This document shows positions 1 through 11,600 of a DNA stretch of 64,000 bases, piece after piece. The DNA comes from Xylogone sp. PMI_703 (taxonomy: Eukaryota > Ascomycota > Leotiomycetes): assembly GCA_021399445.1 (NCBI GenBank), contig JAJTUQ010000002.1, forward strand, positions 806,001 to 870,000, in the 5' to 3' direction. Positions within the stretch are counted from its first letter, which is position 1. Each line of letters begins with the position of its first letter. A program made the position numbers and the translations under genes. Under the pieces are notes generated by a model, which did not search any database, had not been told where the DNA came from, and saw only the letters and a list, made by a program, of their open reading frames with translations.

Positions 1-150
1 TCAAGTTGCGCGGATAGTCAATCGCTGTTAAGGGGTCTGAGGATCGACTCATGAATTGGTAAGGCCTATTGGTTTCTGGTCTTCATCGCGAGACTTGTCA
101 AAGAGGGCCTCCAGCTCAGTCCGGGGCGGAATCAACACAATCAGGTCACC

Positions 151-1627
151 ATGGCCCCAAAATCAAGATTCACAAGGCTAGATGCCTTCACGAAAACAGT
201 TGACGAGGCCAGAGTACGAACTACATCCGGAGGAATTGTTACAATAGCTTCACTGCTGATTGTGCTATATCTGGTCTGGGGAGAATGGGCCGACTACCGG
301 AGGGTAGTTGTACGTCCTGAATTAGTAGTGGACAAGAGTAGAGGTGAGCTACCAATGTCTGTCAAAATCGATTGAATCTGACCGTGCTCTAGGGGATAGA
401 ATGGAGATTCATTTAAATATTACATTCCCCAAGATTCCCTGCGAACTATTGACTCTTGATGTCATGGACGTTTCAGGCGAACAACAAACCGGTGTCATGC
501 ATGGTGTCAGCAAAGTCAGGCTTGCAGCTGCTGAAGAAGGTGGCGGTGTTATTGATGTGAAGGCTCTTGACTTGTAATATGACCTAGCCTCCTCCAAGGA
601 AAGTATAATATACTAACGTTGTGATAGACATGCGGATGATGACCAAGCAGTCCATTTGGATCCCTCTTATTGTGGCGGTTGCTACGGTGCTCCTGCGCCG
701 CCGAATGCACAAAAGCCTGGCTGCTGCAATACATGTGAGGAAGTCCGTGAGGCATATGCTTCAGTATCATGGGCATTTGGCAGGGGTGAAAATGTCGAGC
801 AGTGTCAGCGGGAGCATTACGGAGAGCGGCTGGACGCTCAACGCAAAGAAGGCTGTCGTATAGAGGGTGCATTGAGAGTAAACAAAGTGGTAGGCAACTT
901 TCACATTGCACCTGGACGCAGCTTCACCAGCGGAAACATGCATGTCCATGACTTGAACAATTACTTTGATACGCCTGTGCCCGGTGGACACTCGTTCACG
1001 CACATTATCAATCAGCTCCGATTCGGGCCGCAGCTTCCAGAAGAAGCTGTAGCAAAAATGGGATCCAAAGAACTCCCCTGGACAAATCACCATCTGAACC
1101 CGCTTGACAATACATCCCAGAAGACAAACGACCCCGCTTATAACTTTATGTACTTCATCAAGGTCGTGTCAACTTCTTACCTCCCTCTTGGATGGCAACA
1201 CAATCGCTATGATGTACGCCGTACTGATGAGAGCATCGGACTTGGGGCGTTTGGACATTTGAACGACGGCAGTGTAGAGACGCATCAGTACTCGGTTACG
1301 AGTCACCGGCGCAGCTTGAATGGCGGTGATGATTCTCAGGAAGGCCACAAGGAGAGACTCCACGCTCATGGAGGTATTCCAGGCGTGTTTTTCTCATATG
1401 TAAGCATTTTTCTCTCCCCCAATTCTCGGTACTGGGTCTAACGTCAAGACCAGGATATCTCACCAATGAAGGTAATCAACCGCGAGGAGAGAGCAAAGAC
1501 ACTGACGAGCTTCTTAACGGGCCTCTGTGCCATTGTCGGAGGAACTCTTACTGTGGCAGCTGCAGTGGATCGCGGCGTGTATGAAGGGGCCACACGACTT
1601 AAAAAGCTGCAGTCGAAGAATTTATAG
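151..1627 (+). CDS. ERV46: ERGIC/COPII cargo receptor Erv46
   Basis: Membrane protein of COPII vesicles that cycles between ER and Golgi and, with Erv41, retrieves and sorts cargo. Four exons: 151-343, 393-573, 628-1399, 1454-1627; joined they give 439 codons, the usual family length. The start ATG sits in a good context (caccATGg). Residues 1-50 hold the conserved N-terminal cytosolic segment (SRFTRLDAFTKT) and the first membrane span. The lumenal part has the Cys-rich HLDPSYCGGCYGA block just after intron 2, followed by CCNTCEEV. Exon 4 carries DISPMKV and the second membrane span near residues 395-415. The branch site TACTAAC is visible in intron 2. Family assignment is firm; exon joins are inferred from frame and family continuity. 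Confidence 0.93.
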
Positions 1628-3398
1628 TCAGAAAGCAATTAGTCCCTTGCATCTGTAGTTTAGTTGGGAGCTAGGCGTTTCTGCTGTAGATTATTGGGAA
1701 TTAAGGAAATGCAACAAATTAGGAAGAGCAGACTCCAGACTCCAGACTATCCCGAATGAGGTAACCACGTGGTGCGACGCACGGTGGGGAGGCGGGGCGG
1801 CTAGTGAAGTGGAACCGATAGAAGCAATATCGAATTCCTTCTGAACGAGTGAATGTACCTGCACATCCAACTGCCATTGGCTCAGGACTTAAGGGGTCCA
1901 ATGAACCACACGTGCCGCAGTGATCGTTGCCTTCCCTCGCGCAATTGACGCGAGTAGCAAAATTGACTCTGTACAGTAGTCTAAAGATTCGTAAATTTGA
2001 CAGCAGGAAGGTGCCTGATGCTGGAGCGACCAGAATCACTGGTGTGGCTGGGTTGTCCCGGGAGCCCGCAATTACAGGCACGATGACACCACCAACCAAT
2101 AGGGAAGCACAGGCACGCTCTTTCCACAACAACCCGCGCGTGCCTGGCGAAGCTGCTCTACAGAGGCGTAACCATCGTCGCGTTTGCCCCTGCATTCATT
2201 TTATTAGTAGCCAATGCCGCTTCCACTCTACCGTACAAAGCTGAAGAGGTGTCGTGAGAATTGGGGCTCTCGAAGCTGAATGATAAGCCAAACATACAAC
2301 CACAGGTCGAGCCGTAGTTATTCCAAGTGAAGGTTCGCCTGTCAAGGTAGCGTAGTACTGTAGAGCTGCAGAACTGTACCATGAATCCTATTGTACAGCG
2401 GCAGAATTGGTTGTACCTCTCCGGCCTATCACGCGTCGCAATAGCCGTTCCACCTCGGCGACTCTGAAATCTCCTCATCTGATCCAATATCGCAATTTCC
2501 GTTCTGAGCCCGTCCCTCTCGACCAGCGCACTCCCAGCACTGTGTTGCCCTGGGTTGGTGCTGCACCATTGTACCAGTCGATGCACCGCTACAGTCGCTG
2601 TCTCAATTTGCCCCTGAGATCCGGCCCGCTTGACAACGGATGCGGATGGAGTACGGCGGGCCACTGGTCCACCACCCGCGTTACCTTATTTTAGGAAATT
2701 CTAGATGGCAGAGAAGATAGCTGCCAGATCTTTGCTCGCTCTTTCTCTCCCTTCGCACCTTTCTTTGTGTAATATCTCCTATCCCTCTACCTCATTTTTT
2801 TTCTCGTGGATACAAGGCCGGAGCCAGGTCGCCGCGCCCCCGGCTCTGCGTGGTCCAGGCACTCAAAGTGGCATGAACTGATGCACCCATTTACGCGCAC
2901 TGTATGAATTTCCCTGTACCTCTCCCCTCGGTGCACCGACATCACCTTGGCATCCCTTACACCTATTAATCTACCACAACTGGCATTGACTGTCCTCGAC
3001 GCACTATTCTCTCGTCGCCGAACTACTGCTGCATCTCGCCAGAACCACCGTGCCATAGCCACACAAGCATCGAGCAGCTGTTGCCATCCATAGCCTCTCT
3101 CCTGTCCACTTCCTTCTTACTTACCACATCCTAGGCGGTCACGACAGGCGCATCATTGACTTCTTTTACGTCGTTTCATATTGTTTTACGTTCCCTGGAA
3201 GTCCGTCGCATCCAGTAGTAGTATCGGTTTCCCAGAGCCACTTCCGACTAGCCCCCCAGATCTTACGGTGTACACCGTCACTGGCGACTGCTATTCAAAC
3301 AAGTTTCCTCACCAGTATACGGTAATATATGGGCACATAGGCATAGAGTCGCTTGAGCTACCACGCGGAAACACCGCAATTAGTGTTGACCATCCACA
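1628..3398. other. Intergenic region, ERV46 3' end and promoter of the Sel1-repeat gene
   Basis: About 1.8 kb with no gene I can support. The short open frames on both strands lack family motifs. From about 2730 to 2810 the + strand is markedly CT-rich, a pattern common around fungal transcription starts, so a long 5' leader for the gene starting at 3399 is possible. Confidence 0.5.
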
Positions 3399-5679
3399 AT
3401 GACTACTAGACCAACTTTTATAGAATTTCGATCCCAATCCGAAGGTCCAATTGGCAATGGACTTCCTTCGCCGCGGCCGTTGCCCTCTCCAAGATTACAT
3501 GTTGCCGGAGAAATCGCCCCAGATCTCTCACCACTAGATGCATTTGCTGCCCAGAGCCGACTGCTGGCGCAGCGTCTCGAACAGAGCACAAAGGAGGGGA
3601 AACGGATTAGCAGACTGCCTCCTCTCACCGTTGCCAATTCTTTAGGCCAGGGCCGCTCTGCTTATTATCGCTCTGCTTCTGCCGAACCTCCTAGCGATCA
3701 TCCGAACTCACCAAGTGCTGTTGGCTTGGGTTTAAAGACCGAAGTAGAAGCACCTGGGTTTCGTCCCAAATCAGTCCATCCGCTCGTGAGTGGCGAGCCA
3801 CCACCAGTTTCCGGAACACCTTCTGACCGCTTTAATGCCTACGATGAAGAGCAATTTCGGGGTAGACAGCCTCATAGTCCTGTGGCTGGGTCCAGCTATT
3901 TTGGTGCTAGGAGAGAACAATCACCCACATCCCTAGAAGCAGAGCACAAAGGCGTCAGGAGTGAAAACAGCCTGCCCGATCTCCAACTTCGATCAAGCAT
4001 GCATTCGATACGTCAGCGAGCGCAGATGTCCCGAAGGGTTCAGGATGGGTCTGGAGCTACGAATGGATATAATCTAAGGACACTGGCGCCCCCACGGTCA
4101 CCCTTCGCGCCGAAGAATCCAAGCCCTCGTTCCATGTCTGCCGGTAGCTCTGATGATGATTCCAGAGGAACAAACGTGACATCAATTCCGCCACGAGACA
4201 GAAACCCTTCTTCTGACGAAGCACACCCAACTTCGCCCGTTTCACCATCTACGTACAGTCTCGCCAGATCGCCCTCCATCAGCTCCGAATTTTCCGTTGG
4301 TGGGACTCGATTAGCTCGGCCAGCTTTTAACTTTTCTAGGCCTTTGAGTAGGGCTAGTGCGCCTTCTGTTGATATTCCTATGCGACAAGAATCCTCAGAT
4401 AGCCAACCCTCATTTGTCCTAGCGGATGATACGGTCCAAACTCCTGTCAGTATGCACAGTGAAGAATTTCCAGACATCACCGCCGATAACCCGGGAGCTC
4501 CTTCTTACGTTTATTCCAAGTTTTCGTTGCCACGGGGGAAGATATTGCAGCGAAACTCTGCCATATTCCAGGTCGACCTTCCCCAAGCCCAGTTCGTATG
4601 GGAGGAACCAAAACGAGATAGTAATGCTCAACCAATCATCACCGGAGCACCGCCCTCTCCCCCATTACGGCCTTCTACTTCGGCCTCTGTCCCTGGAGGG
4701 TCTTCTAACCAGGTCTCAGACCTCTCTACTGGTAGACCATCATTGGATCCTGATAGATCCCCAGCGGGAGATCTTGCCACAACTGGGAGTCCTTCAATAT
4801 CACGGCTCTCTGATACAGAAGTTGAACACTCTTCGTCTCCTTCTGTGGGATCTGAAAGTACCGTTAAAGCAAAACCTCAGCCATCAATATCTCCTTCTGC
4901 CGAGTTGTCAGCTGAAGAACACGTCAAATTGGGGGTCGAATGCCATGAACGTGGTGCGGTAAATGAATCAACATATCACCTTCGCCTTGCGGCACGTCAG
5001 AATCACCCTACTGGCATGCTCCTCTATGCCTTGGCGTGTCGACATGGTTGGGGCATGCGTCCTAATCAAAGAGAAGGTGTGCAATGGCTGAGGAAAGCAG
5101 CCGACTGTGCAAGCTTAGAAATAGCTGATGATGAAAGTCTTTTGAAAGACGGCAAAACAGTTGATATTGCGGAGAGGAAGACTCGTCAAGCACAATTTGC
5201 CCTTAGTATATATGAACTAGGTGTCAGTCATATGAATGGATGGGGCATTGAACAAGATAAGGCATTGGCATTGCGATGCTTTGAGATTGCTGGAGGTTGG
5301 TAAACCATCACCTGGTTAGAATAGATATTGAGTGGTGACACTAACATTCTTTTAGCGTGGGGAGATGGCGATGCTCTTGCAGAGGCTGGCTTCTGTTATG
5401 CACAAGGCATAGGATGTAAGAAAGACCTCAAGAAAAGCGCAAAGTTCTATCGCATGGCTGAGAGCAAGGGTATAAGTATGGTTGGTAATAGCTGGTATAT
5501 ATATCTATTCCTTCAGATGGTGGAGTATTTTAAATAGTTGTTAGCTAACCATCCACAGGATATATAAATCCAAATACAATGACGAAGATACGAAAGTTAC
5601 AACAAAGTCGCCGGATAAGAAATCACGAGACAAATCCCGATCACGAACAATGTTCGGGAGGATGAAGTCAGGTTCATAG
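3399..5679 (+). CDS. Sel1-repeat protein, Nif1/Dsf2-like
   Basis: Three exons (3399-5295, 5356-5494, 5559-5679) give 718 residues. The first roughly 500 residues are rich in Ser, Pro and charged residues and look disordered. The C-terminal part (about 510-690) contains Sel1/TPR-like helical repeats: LGVECHERGAVNES, PTGMLLYALACRHGWGMRPN, ALSIYELGVSHMNGWGIEQD and AEAGFCYAQGIGCKKD. A short basic tail ends MFGRMKSGS. This layout resembles fission yeast Nif1, a mitotic inhibitor acting on the Nim1 kinase, and budding yeast Dsf2, usually annotated in moulds as cell cycle inhibitor Nif1. That functional link is by family resemblance only. Other Sel1 proteins, such as chitin synthase activators (Skt5/Chs4), have more repeats and a different N-terminus. 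Intron 1 uses a weak GTTGGT donor but has a clear CTAAC branch site. Confidence 0.8.
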
Positions 5680-7186
5680 GTGGCGGAATTGCTCATTCCT
5701 GTTTCACTTGGGAGTTACTGCTGTGGTCAGACAGGTTTCTGGGCATTTAAATTAAGCCAGTTTATGCTTTCTGTCATGGTATTATTTTTGACGTTATCTT
5801 GTTTGTATATATATATATATCCTGGTTAGTCCAGAGTGTATCGTATTTGTAAGGTATTCCTTACAAGTAACGGGTTGCATAGCGTGGCGTTTGGGTTATT
5901 CATGTATCATACCCCTAACAGTAAATAGCCCTCAATTGACTCTTGTATTATTCGATTGCATGTGAAGGTCTGCACAATCGGCACCTAATATTAACTCTAG
6001 CACACTCGCCAATCAACACCTAATTTGCTACCCTGAGAATACAGATATTATTGGAGGTTTCAAACATCAAGGTGACAATTACAACTAGGTCGCCTACATT
6101 TTTATATTTCATCCTAAACTTTGCGATCTCTAGAATTCAATGCCAGACTAGTACCAATATTCCGCATAACTGCAACTACATGGGCGATTACATAGCTCAT
6201 TGACCAACCGATGCCATATATATGCCTTACCAAGGGAAAAGCTTCATCCACAGATACTGATCTATATATCCAGCGCGATGTTGTTTATCGTTAGACACCT
6301 TGATTTTAGGCAGGGCCCTAGGGGAGGTGCACCCCACCAGGAAGCCAAGAGGTCGGGGAACGAACCCGATATACTTTAGCCACTCCTATATAATTGTTTA
6401 ATGGCTACCGTTCAAGGACTTATGATCTTTTGAGGCTAAGGCGATTGAACGCACGCCTTGTCTCTGCGCATCTCGAGAGTCTTGGTCGTCTAAAATATCT
6501 ATATCCATCGTCTGTACTCTGTGATCCGAGGATTCTCCTGTGCCTGTTTAGAGGTTCTCTTAAGCATGCTGGATCCCTTATTGATCTCTATTATTGAAGC
6601 TAACACATATTGGTTGTCCTAATCTTTTACAGACGTATCATACGCACTCACAGGCTTATTAACCCATCGCATTACTTTTGGACTGCGTTTATATCCGATT
6701 TATCTCATAGGCCGCAGCAAATATAAAGTTTAATTAAGTACATAAGCCGAAATTTCGCCTTTTATTGATCCGTATATCAATAGTCCTAAAACTTGCTGTA
6801 GAAAGGGACCGGATGCGTCAAGGAAACCGGTTATCCATTGCTATTTTATTCTGATATGATCCCTGCCTAAAATAACATTTAGCCACGTAAGGTACCATGG
6901 TTCCATCTTCGCGAGGAATGTAACTAGTTACCTATGGTCTAAACTTGCGTACTAGGTAGGTGATGAGCTTACAAGCGTTTCTACATAATTATTCCGGTAC
7001 CTAGCCAAAGCATTTCTGAAAGTTTGCTGCTGCACTTTATTCCAGGTTAGGCTTACCTTTTAGCGTTGGTAGAGAATTTTATACCTGGATTCAACCACAT
7101 GCTTCCGTAGAGATATATATATACCACCAAATTCACTTTGCCGTCATTTCCTTGGATATTTATCCATAAGTACGCGTTCGAGGGAT
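5680..7186. other. AT-rich intergenic region with a GC-rich repeat-like island
   Basis: About 1.5 kb without a supportable gene. It is visibly richer in A and T than the flanking genes and has a TA dinucleotide run at 5806-5820. A GC-rich island at about 6305-6385 stands out and looks like a degenerate repeat. The open frame at 6394-6597 has no recognisable motif and is probably chance. Confidence 0.5.
5806..5820. repeat. TA dinucleotide microsatellite
   Basis: Uninterrupted alternating T/A run downstream of the Sel1-repeat gene, in its probable 3' region. Confidence 0.8.
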
Positions 7187-8446
7187 ATGGAGAAACGAAG
7201 AATACAGGTCAATACATCTCATGAAGCGTCACCAGACGTGCTTTCGCTATTATCGCAACAGTTACCATTTTCTCTTCCAGTATTGCGACGGCTTGAATTT
7301 ATGGCCTTTAGTGGCGGCAAAACTAATGATTCCCACGTCTTATCATGTTCTGTGAAAGAGCCTGGAGACCTACATGAGGAGTTCACAGTTGCGTATCTCG
7401 ACTTCTCTCGTGGTCCCGAGACGGAAATGTGGCTCTACTCGTCCATAGAAAGAGGTGATATGTCAGTAGCCAGATGGGAGCAGGGTGAAGCTTTGATCGC
7501 TGCATTGTTGCACAGTATTCAGGAAATAGAGAAACGTCATGGTTTATCTAGGGAGACGCCTGGCATTGTCTTGGTTGGCAGTCTTCATGAGAGAATAGTT
7601 AACATATTAGAAAGTCAAGGCAGGGTTGCGACCAAAACGGTGCCACATTTCAAGTTTATATTCAAAGTTGAAGAGCTGCCAGCCATGCCGCCATTACCAG
7701 ATGAAGACTTGGTGTGGGCTCAGATAAAGAAGGAGGATATTCCGCTTGTGCTTTCACGGACATCCATACCCCGTCGAGAGTAGGACCTCGGATGCCCTTA
7801 CGGTATCGGGGACTGGCCGTTTGCTGACATATCGTGCCACCTAGGAAAACGATGATTCTGCTACCCAGTGCAGCTGTTCTATCCAGAAATGGCAGTCCGA
7901 TTGCATGGGGCTTCCTGGGTGAGTGCACATTCGGAAGAGGTGGAAAGGATAATAAGTAAATTGCGGTGTTAATCTTATCACTAGGCCCTGATGGATCGTT
8001 GGTTAGCCTGTATTGCGAAGTAAGTACCGTACCGGGGGGACTTTTGGCTAGCCGACTAGAGAGCTAGATTCCCTGTTTTTTCAAGTAGCCAACTTTCGCT
8101 CATATATTACCACATAGGAAGAGTATCGAGGGAAGGGGTTAGCTAAAGCTGTGGCTCAGAAGCTCTTCCGGGAGCGAGTCAAGGATTTTGGGGCGGACAA
8201 TTTTTGTCATGCTGATGTAGCGAAAGACAACATTCAAAGCCAGGGCGTGTGCAAGAGTTTGAATGGTTCTGCGACTTGGACCATTTACTGGTAATTTTGC
8301 CCCATGCCCAGTTTATTTTATGAAGCAGAGAGTTATCAGAATACTAACCTTATCACAGGGTTTGGATAGACATCAGGAAACCATCTACAAGTACAAGAAA
8401 CGACACAGCCGAAGAGGGAAGCCGAAAGCTTCTAAATCTTGCATAG
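7187..8446 (+). CDS. GNAT-family N-acetyltransferase (FR47-like)
   Basis: Five exons (7187-7779, 7845-7918, 7985-8019, 8118-8290, 8359-8446) encode 320 residues. The C-terminal third has the GNAT fold signature: strand AWGFLGPDGSLVSLYC, then the acetyl-CoA pyrophosphate-binding loop YRGKGLA (pattern R-G-x-G-x-A), then helix KAVAQKLF and a late strand NFCHADVAKDN. This arrangement matches the FR47-like/glycine-N-acyltransferase-like branch of GNAT enzymes, whose N-terminal half is poorly conserved. The substrate cannot be read from the sequence. Exon 3 is only 35 nt. An ORF scan alone would stop at 7783; the GNAT motif appears only after joining the later exons, which supports the splice model. 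The protein probably acts in the cytosol, as no targeting signal is visible. Confidence 0.78.
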
Positions 8447-8633
8447 TTTTTTATGTAGTCTAGGCCTAATCGCCAGCATATCTCGGAAGTCTATTTTACA
8501 TTCAATGGGGTCTCAACGCCAATCAGTAATGGATTCACCTGTATCAAACCAATAACGCCCACTTCATAAATGCCAATTAAGTACATGTGGAGAAGGTAAA
8601 GAAATACCCATGTTATTACACCCTAGAAATTGC

Positions 8634-11600
8634 TCAAGAGAGTAAGTTGCGTAAAGATGGACTAGCGCTTGCGCCTCCATTCACACGTCCATCTGTTGGA
8701 CGTGTGGTGCTGGGTTGAGCGATTGCATCGCGTGGCTGTTGTGGAAGAGCATCCCGAAGCATTGGTGGACTTCCATGTGGTGGGCCATAGGCTGGACGAG
8801 AATGCACAGGCGCATTCAATTGTCCGAATGTATGCTCGGTACTACGAGGTTGAGGAACACCGTTTGTTAACGGTTGATTACTCGGACGTGCAGACGGATA
8901 CGGCGCGTAACCTCCATTCGCCATGTGCATAGATGGGGAGCTCATGATATGCCGTGGAGAGGGAGGGTACCCGTTCGGAAGCTGAGGAGCATGACCGTTC
9001 TGGTGAGGTGAGTGAGGTAGTGGCTGAGATGGTTGCCGCAGAGGCTGTCCTGAAGCAGGTCGTGGTGCTGGGCCATTTGATAGTGAACTTATTACTGCAC
9101 CGTTTTGGCTCGTGGTAGACTGACGTGGCCAGTTGTAAGGGCCATTCGCTACATAAGGAGCAGATGGAGCCCAGGAATATGTAGACACTACCTGAGGAAT
9201 GTCGGCATCAGGGCCCGGGCCATTGCTGCTGGTAGGGCCATTCGAGGTTGGCGGCCGTGAAAGTTCTCGTGGAGCCGGCGCTGTAGGGGGGGTAGGCTCT
9301 TTCCTTCCTCTCTTCCAGTGACACTGATGGCATTGATATTTAGTTGATCCTGGAATAGGTTTCCGAGTATTTTCATGTAGAGCAGCCGCGGCAATTGCTA
9401 TATGGGCTCCTCCGTTTTCAGTGAGTGGACCGGAAACCGGATGGCCATTAGTTAGTGGTGGATCATTGATATTAGCAGTGTCACCATTGACGTGAGGTGC
9501 TGAAGAATCGCCTGAAATAGGTGATTGGAAGTCGACAATGGAAACTGGAAATGGCCACCATTTGGGACTAACATCCACGCCACAAGTAACACAGGCCCTC
9601 TTGGCATCCACACCCGTTGCTAAGGCCGATTCCCCTGACGAGTCCTCGAGTTTAACATGCGAAGCAGACACTTTCCCACCGGCTGAATGCCCATTGGTCG
9701 CCGCGGCTGTTGAAGTTCTGCGGTTAGATGGTGCTGTGGTCGAGGTTGTATTAACCACCTTGGTTGACTGATTGATGAGATTGGCTTTTCGCACAGTACC
9801 TGTCAGAGTTAGATCAGCCTGTTTGAAAGTCCTGACGTATAACTGCAAAGCGTTGAGTCCAGTATCGTCCACAATATCATGCATTCGGTGTACGATGGTC
9901 TTAGTAGGAACATGCTCCTTGCACCAAACGGCTGCGGTCATTGTCCCGACCTCTCCGTTGATATTCACAATATTGAATTGATCTCTGCGCGACCCCTTTA
10001 CCGGTGCGATATCAAATCCCAGCACAAACCCATTTTGATGAGCACATTCAACGTGTACTATTGCAATTAGCGGAAAGGCGGGGACCATTGTAGACTGAAA
10101 CTTACCTGGAGCTCGACAAGAATGACAGGCAACACATGCACCGCCTTTCTGTTTGCAAGCCTTGCAAGTTTCATCATATCTTGCAGAAGGGATAGATGGG
10201 ATGCCTTCTGACGGCTCAAGAGCCTTGGCATTGCCGAACTTAACCTCTGGAGTGAAGACAGCACATGTGACGTGAACCCAGTTATTGTTAGCTGTTCTTT
10301 TAAGCGGCTCCCTGGGTTCGACAGGTTTGTTCATTTCTTCTTGCTTTCTTCGGAAAAACTCAGCAGCCTTCTGCGCCTGTTCTTTTTCCACGCGATCACG
10401 CTCACGCTCCTTCTCTGACTTCTTCTTATTTGTGGCTTTTGAAGGTTCGATAGGTTCTAATACTGTGTGCTCTACCGGACAGAGCATGCATTTGTATTGC
10501 TAAAGAGTATTAGATAGTAGAGCTGCGAAGGATCAAGAATACTTACAATTGAGATCTGAGGGTTCTTATCGTTAGAGCACATATCACACATCCATTTGTT
10601 AGAATTTCGAATTTCTGTCATGACACCATAGCAGTTCCGGTGTACTGTTATCCTGCATTCTTTGCAGGTAAGCTGTTCTCCAATGGGATCCATTTGGTGG
10701 CAGATGGCGCAGGGCATTGGCTTGGGTTTCGGAGGCTCTGGAGCAGGTGCCGAGACAGTGTGCTTTTCCATGCCCGCTTTCTTTTTTGATTGTCCTGCTA
10801 AGGCTACACCACTTCCCTCAGGCGGATGGTCCTGTGCATCCTTTTCAGGCGCACCCTTTAGCTTCTTCCTTCCAGGCTCTGGGGCGGATCCGCCGGCCGA
10901 GGATGGGGCTGGAGTCCCGTTGGCAGAAATGGGTAAGGTAGACGGTGTATTAGCTGCCTCGTTCATGACCTCGTTGGCAGTAACTAGTTCCTTCAACAGT
11001 TCCTCATCAATCTTGCGCTTGTATGCTCGCCCGCCAGTTTGGGCAACTTTCTTGGCCACTTCCTCAATATCCTCCCACTGAATAGCATACCGGCGCCATA
11101 GCTCCGCACACCTCCAGCATAGAGCTACCATTAGGTGAGAGCTTTTGTCTTTGTTGGAAGTTTTGCCGTTTGAATTATCTGATACCGTGGTCCCAGCGGG
11201 GGTATTTGGAGCGCGACGCCATTGTCTTGAGTTCTTGGTACCACAGAACTTGCATTGAAAACCCCTCTTTTTCTCTACCGCTTTCTCGTTATCAAACGCA
11301 GAGTCATCGAAGTCGTCGGCTACATCATCCTGGAGTTTGCCGATAACTTCGGCCCTCTTCGCTTCCTTTTTACCCTTCCTCCCAGAGTAATTTCCCCATA
11401 TCTGTCTCCCTCTGTCCGTCTTTTTCCAGGTATAGTAGAACCTAACAATATCTGCTGCACTAACAGTTTTGACATGCTTCTTGATGCTGTGCCATTCTGA
11501 ACCAAATTTTGTTACACCATCCTCAAACTTCTTTACTTCTGCTGGGTTCAATTCCGGCTCTTTAAACACCCCTTTGTCGACATTTCGGAGGTCATCAAGG

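Noticed and set aside
6340..6440. Possible minus-strand tRNA gene
   Set aside because: A T-arm-like hairpin exists, but no matching acceptor stem, D-arm or anticodon arm can be found at the right distances.
8447..8633. Possible extra exon between the GNAT gene and SNT2
   Set aside because: Both genes already end in clear stop codons in convergent orientation, and this 187-bp spacer shows no coding signal.
10662..11081. 139-codon + strand frame opposite SNT2
   Set aside because: A shadow of the SNT2 exon on the other strand; composition mirrors the real protein and no motif is present.
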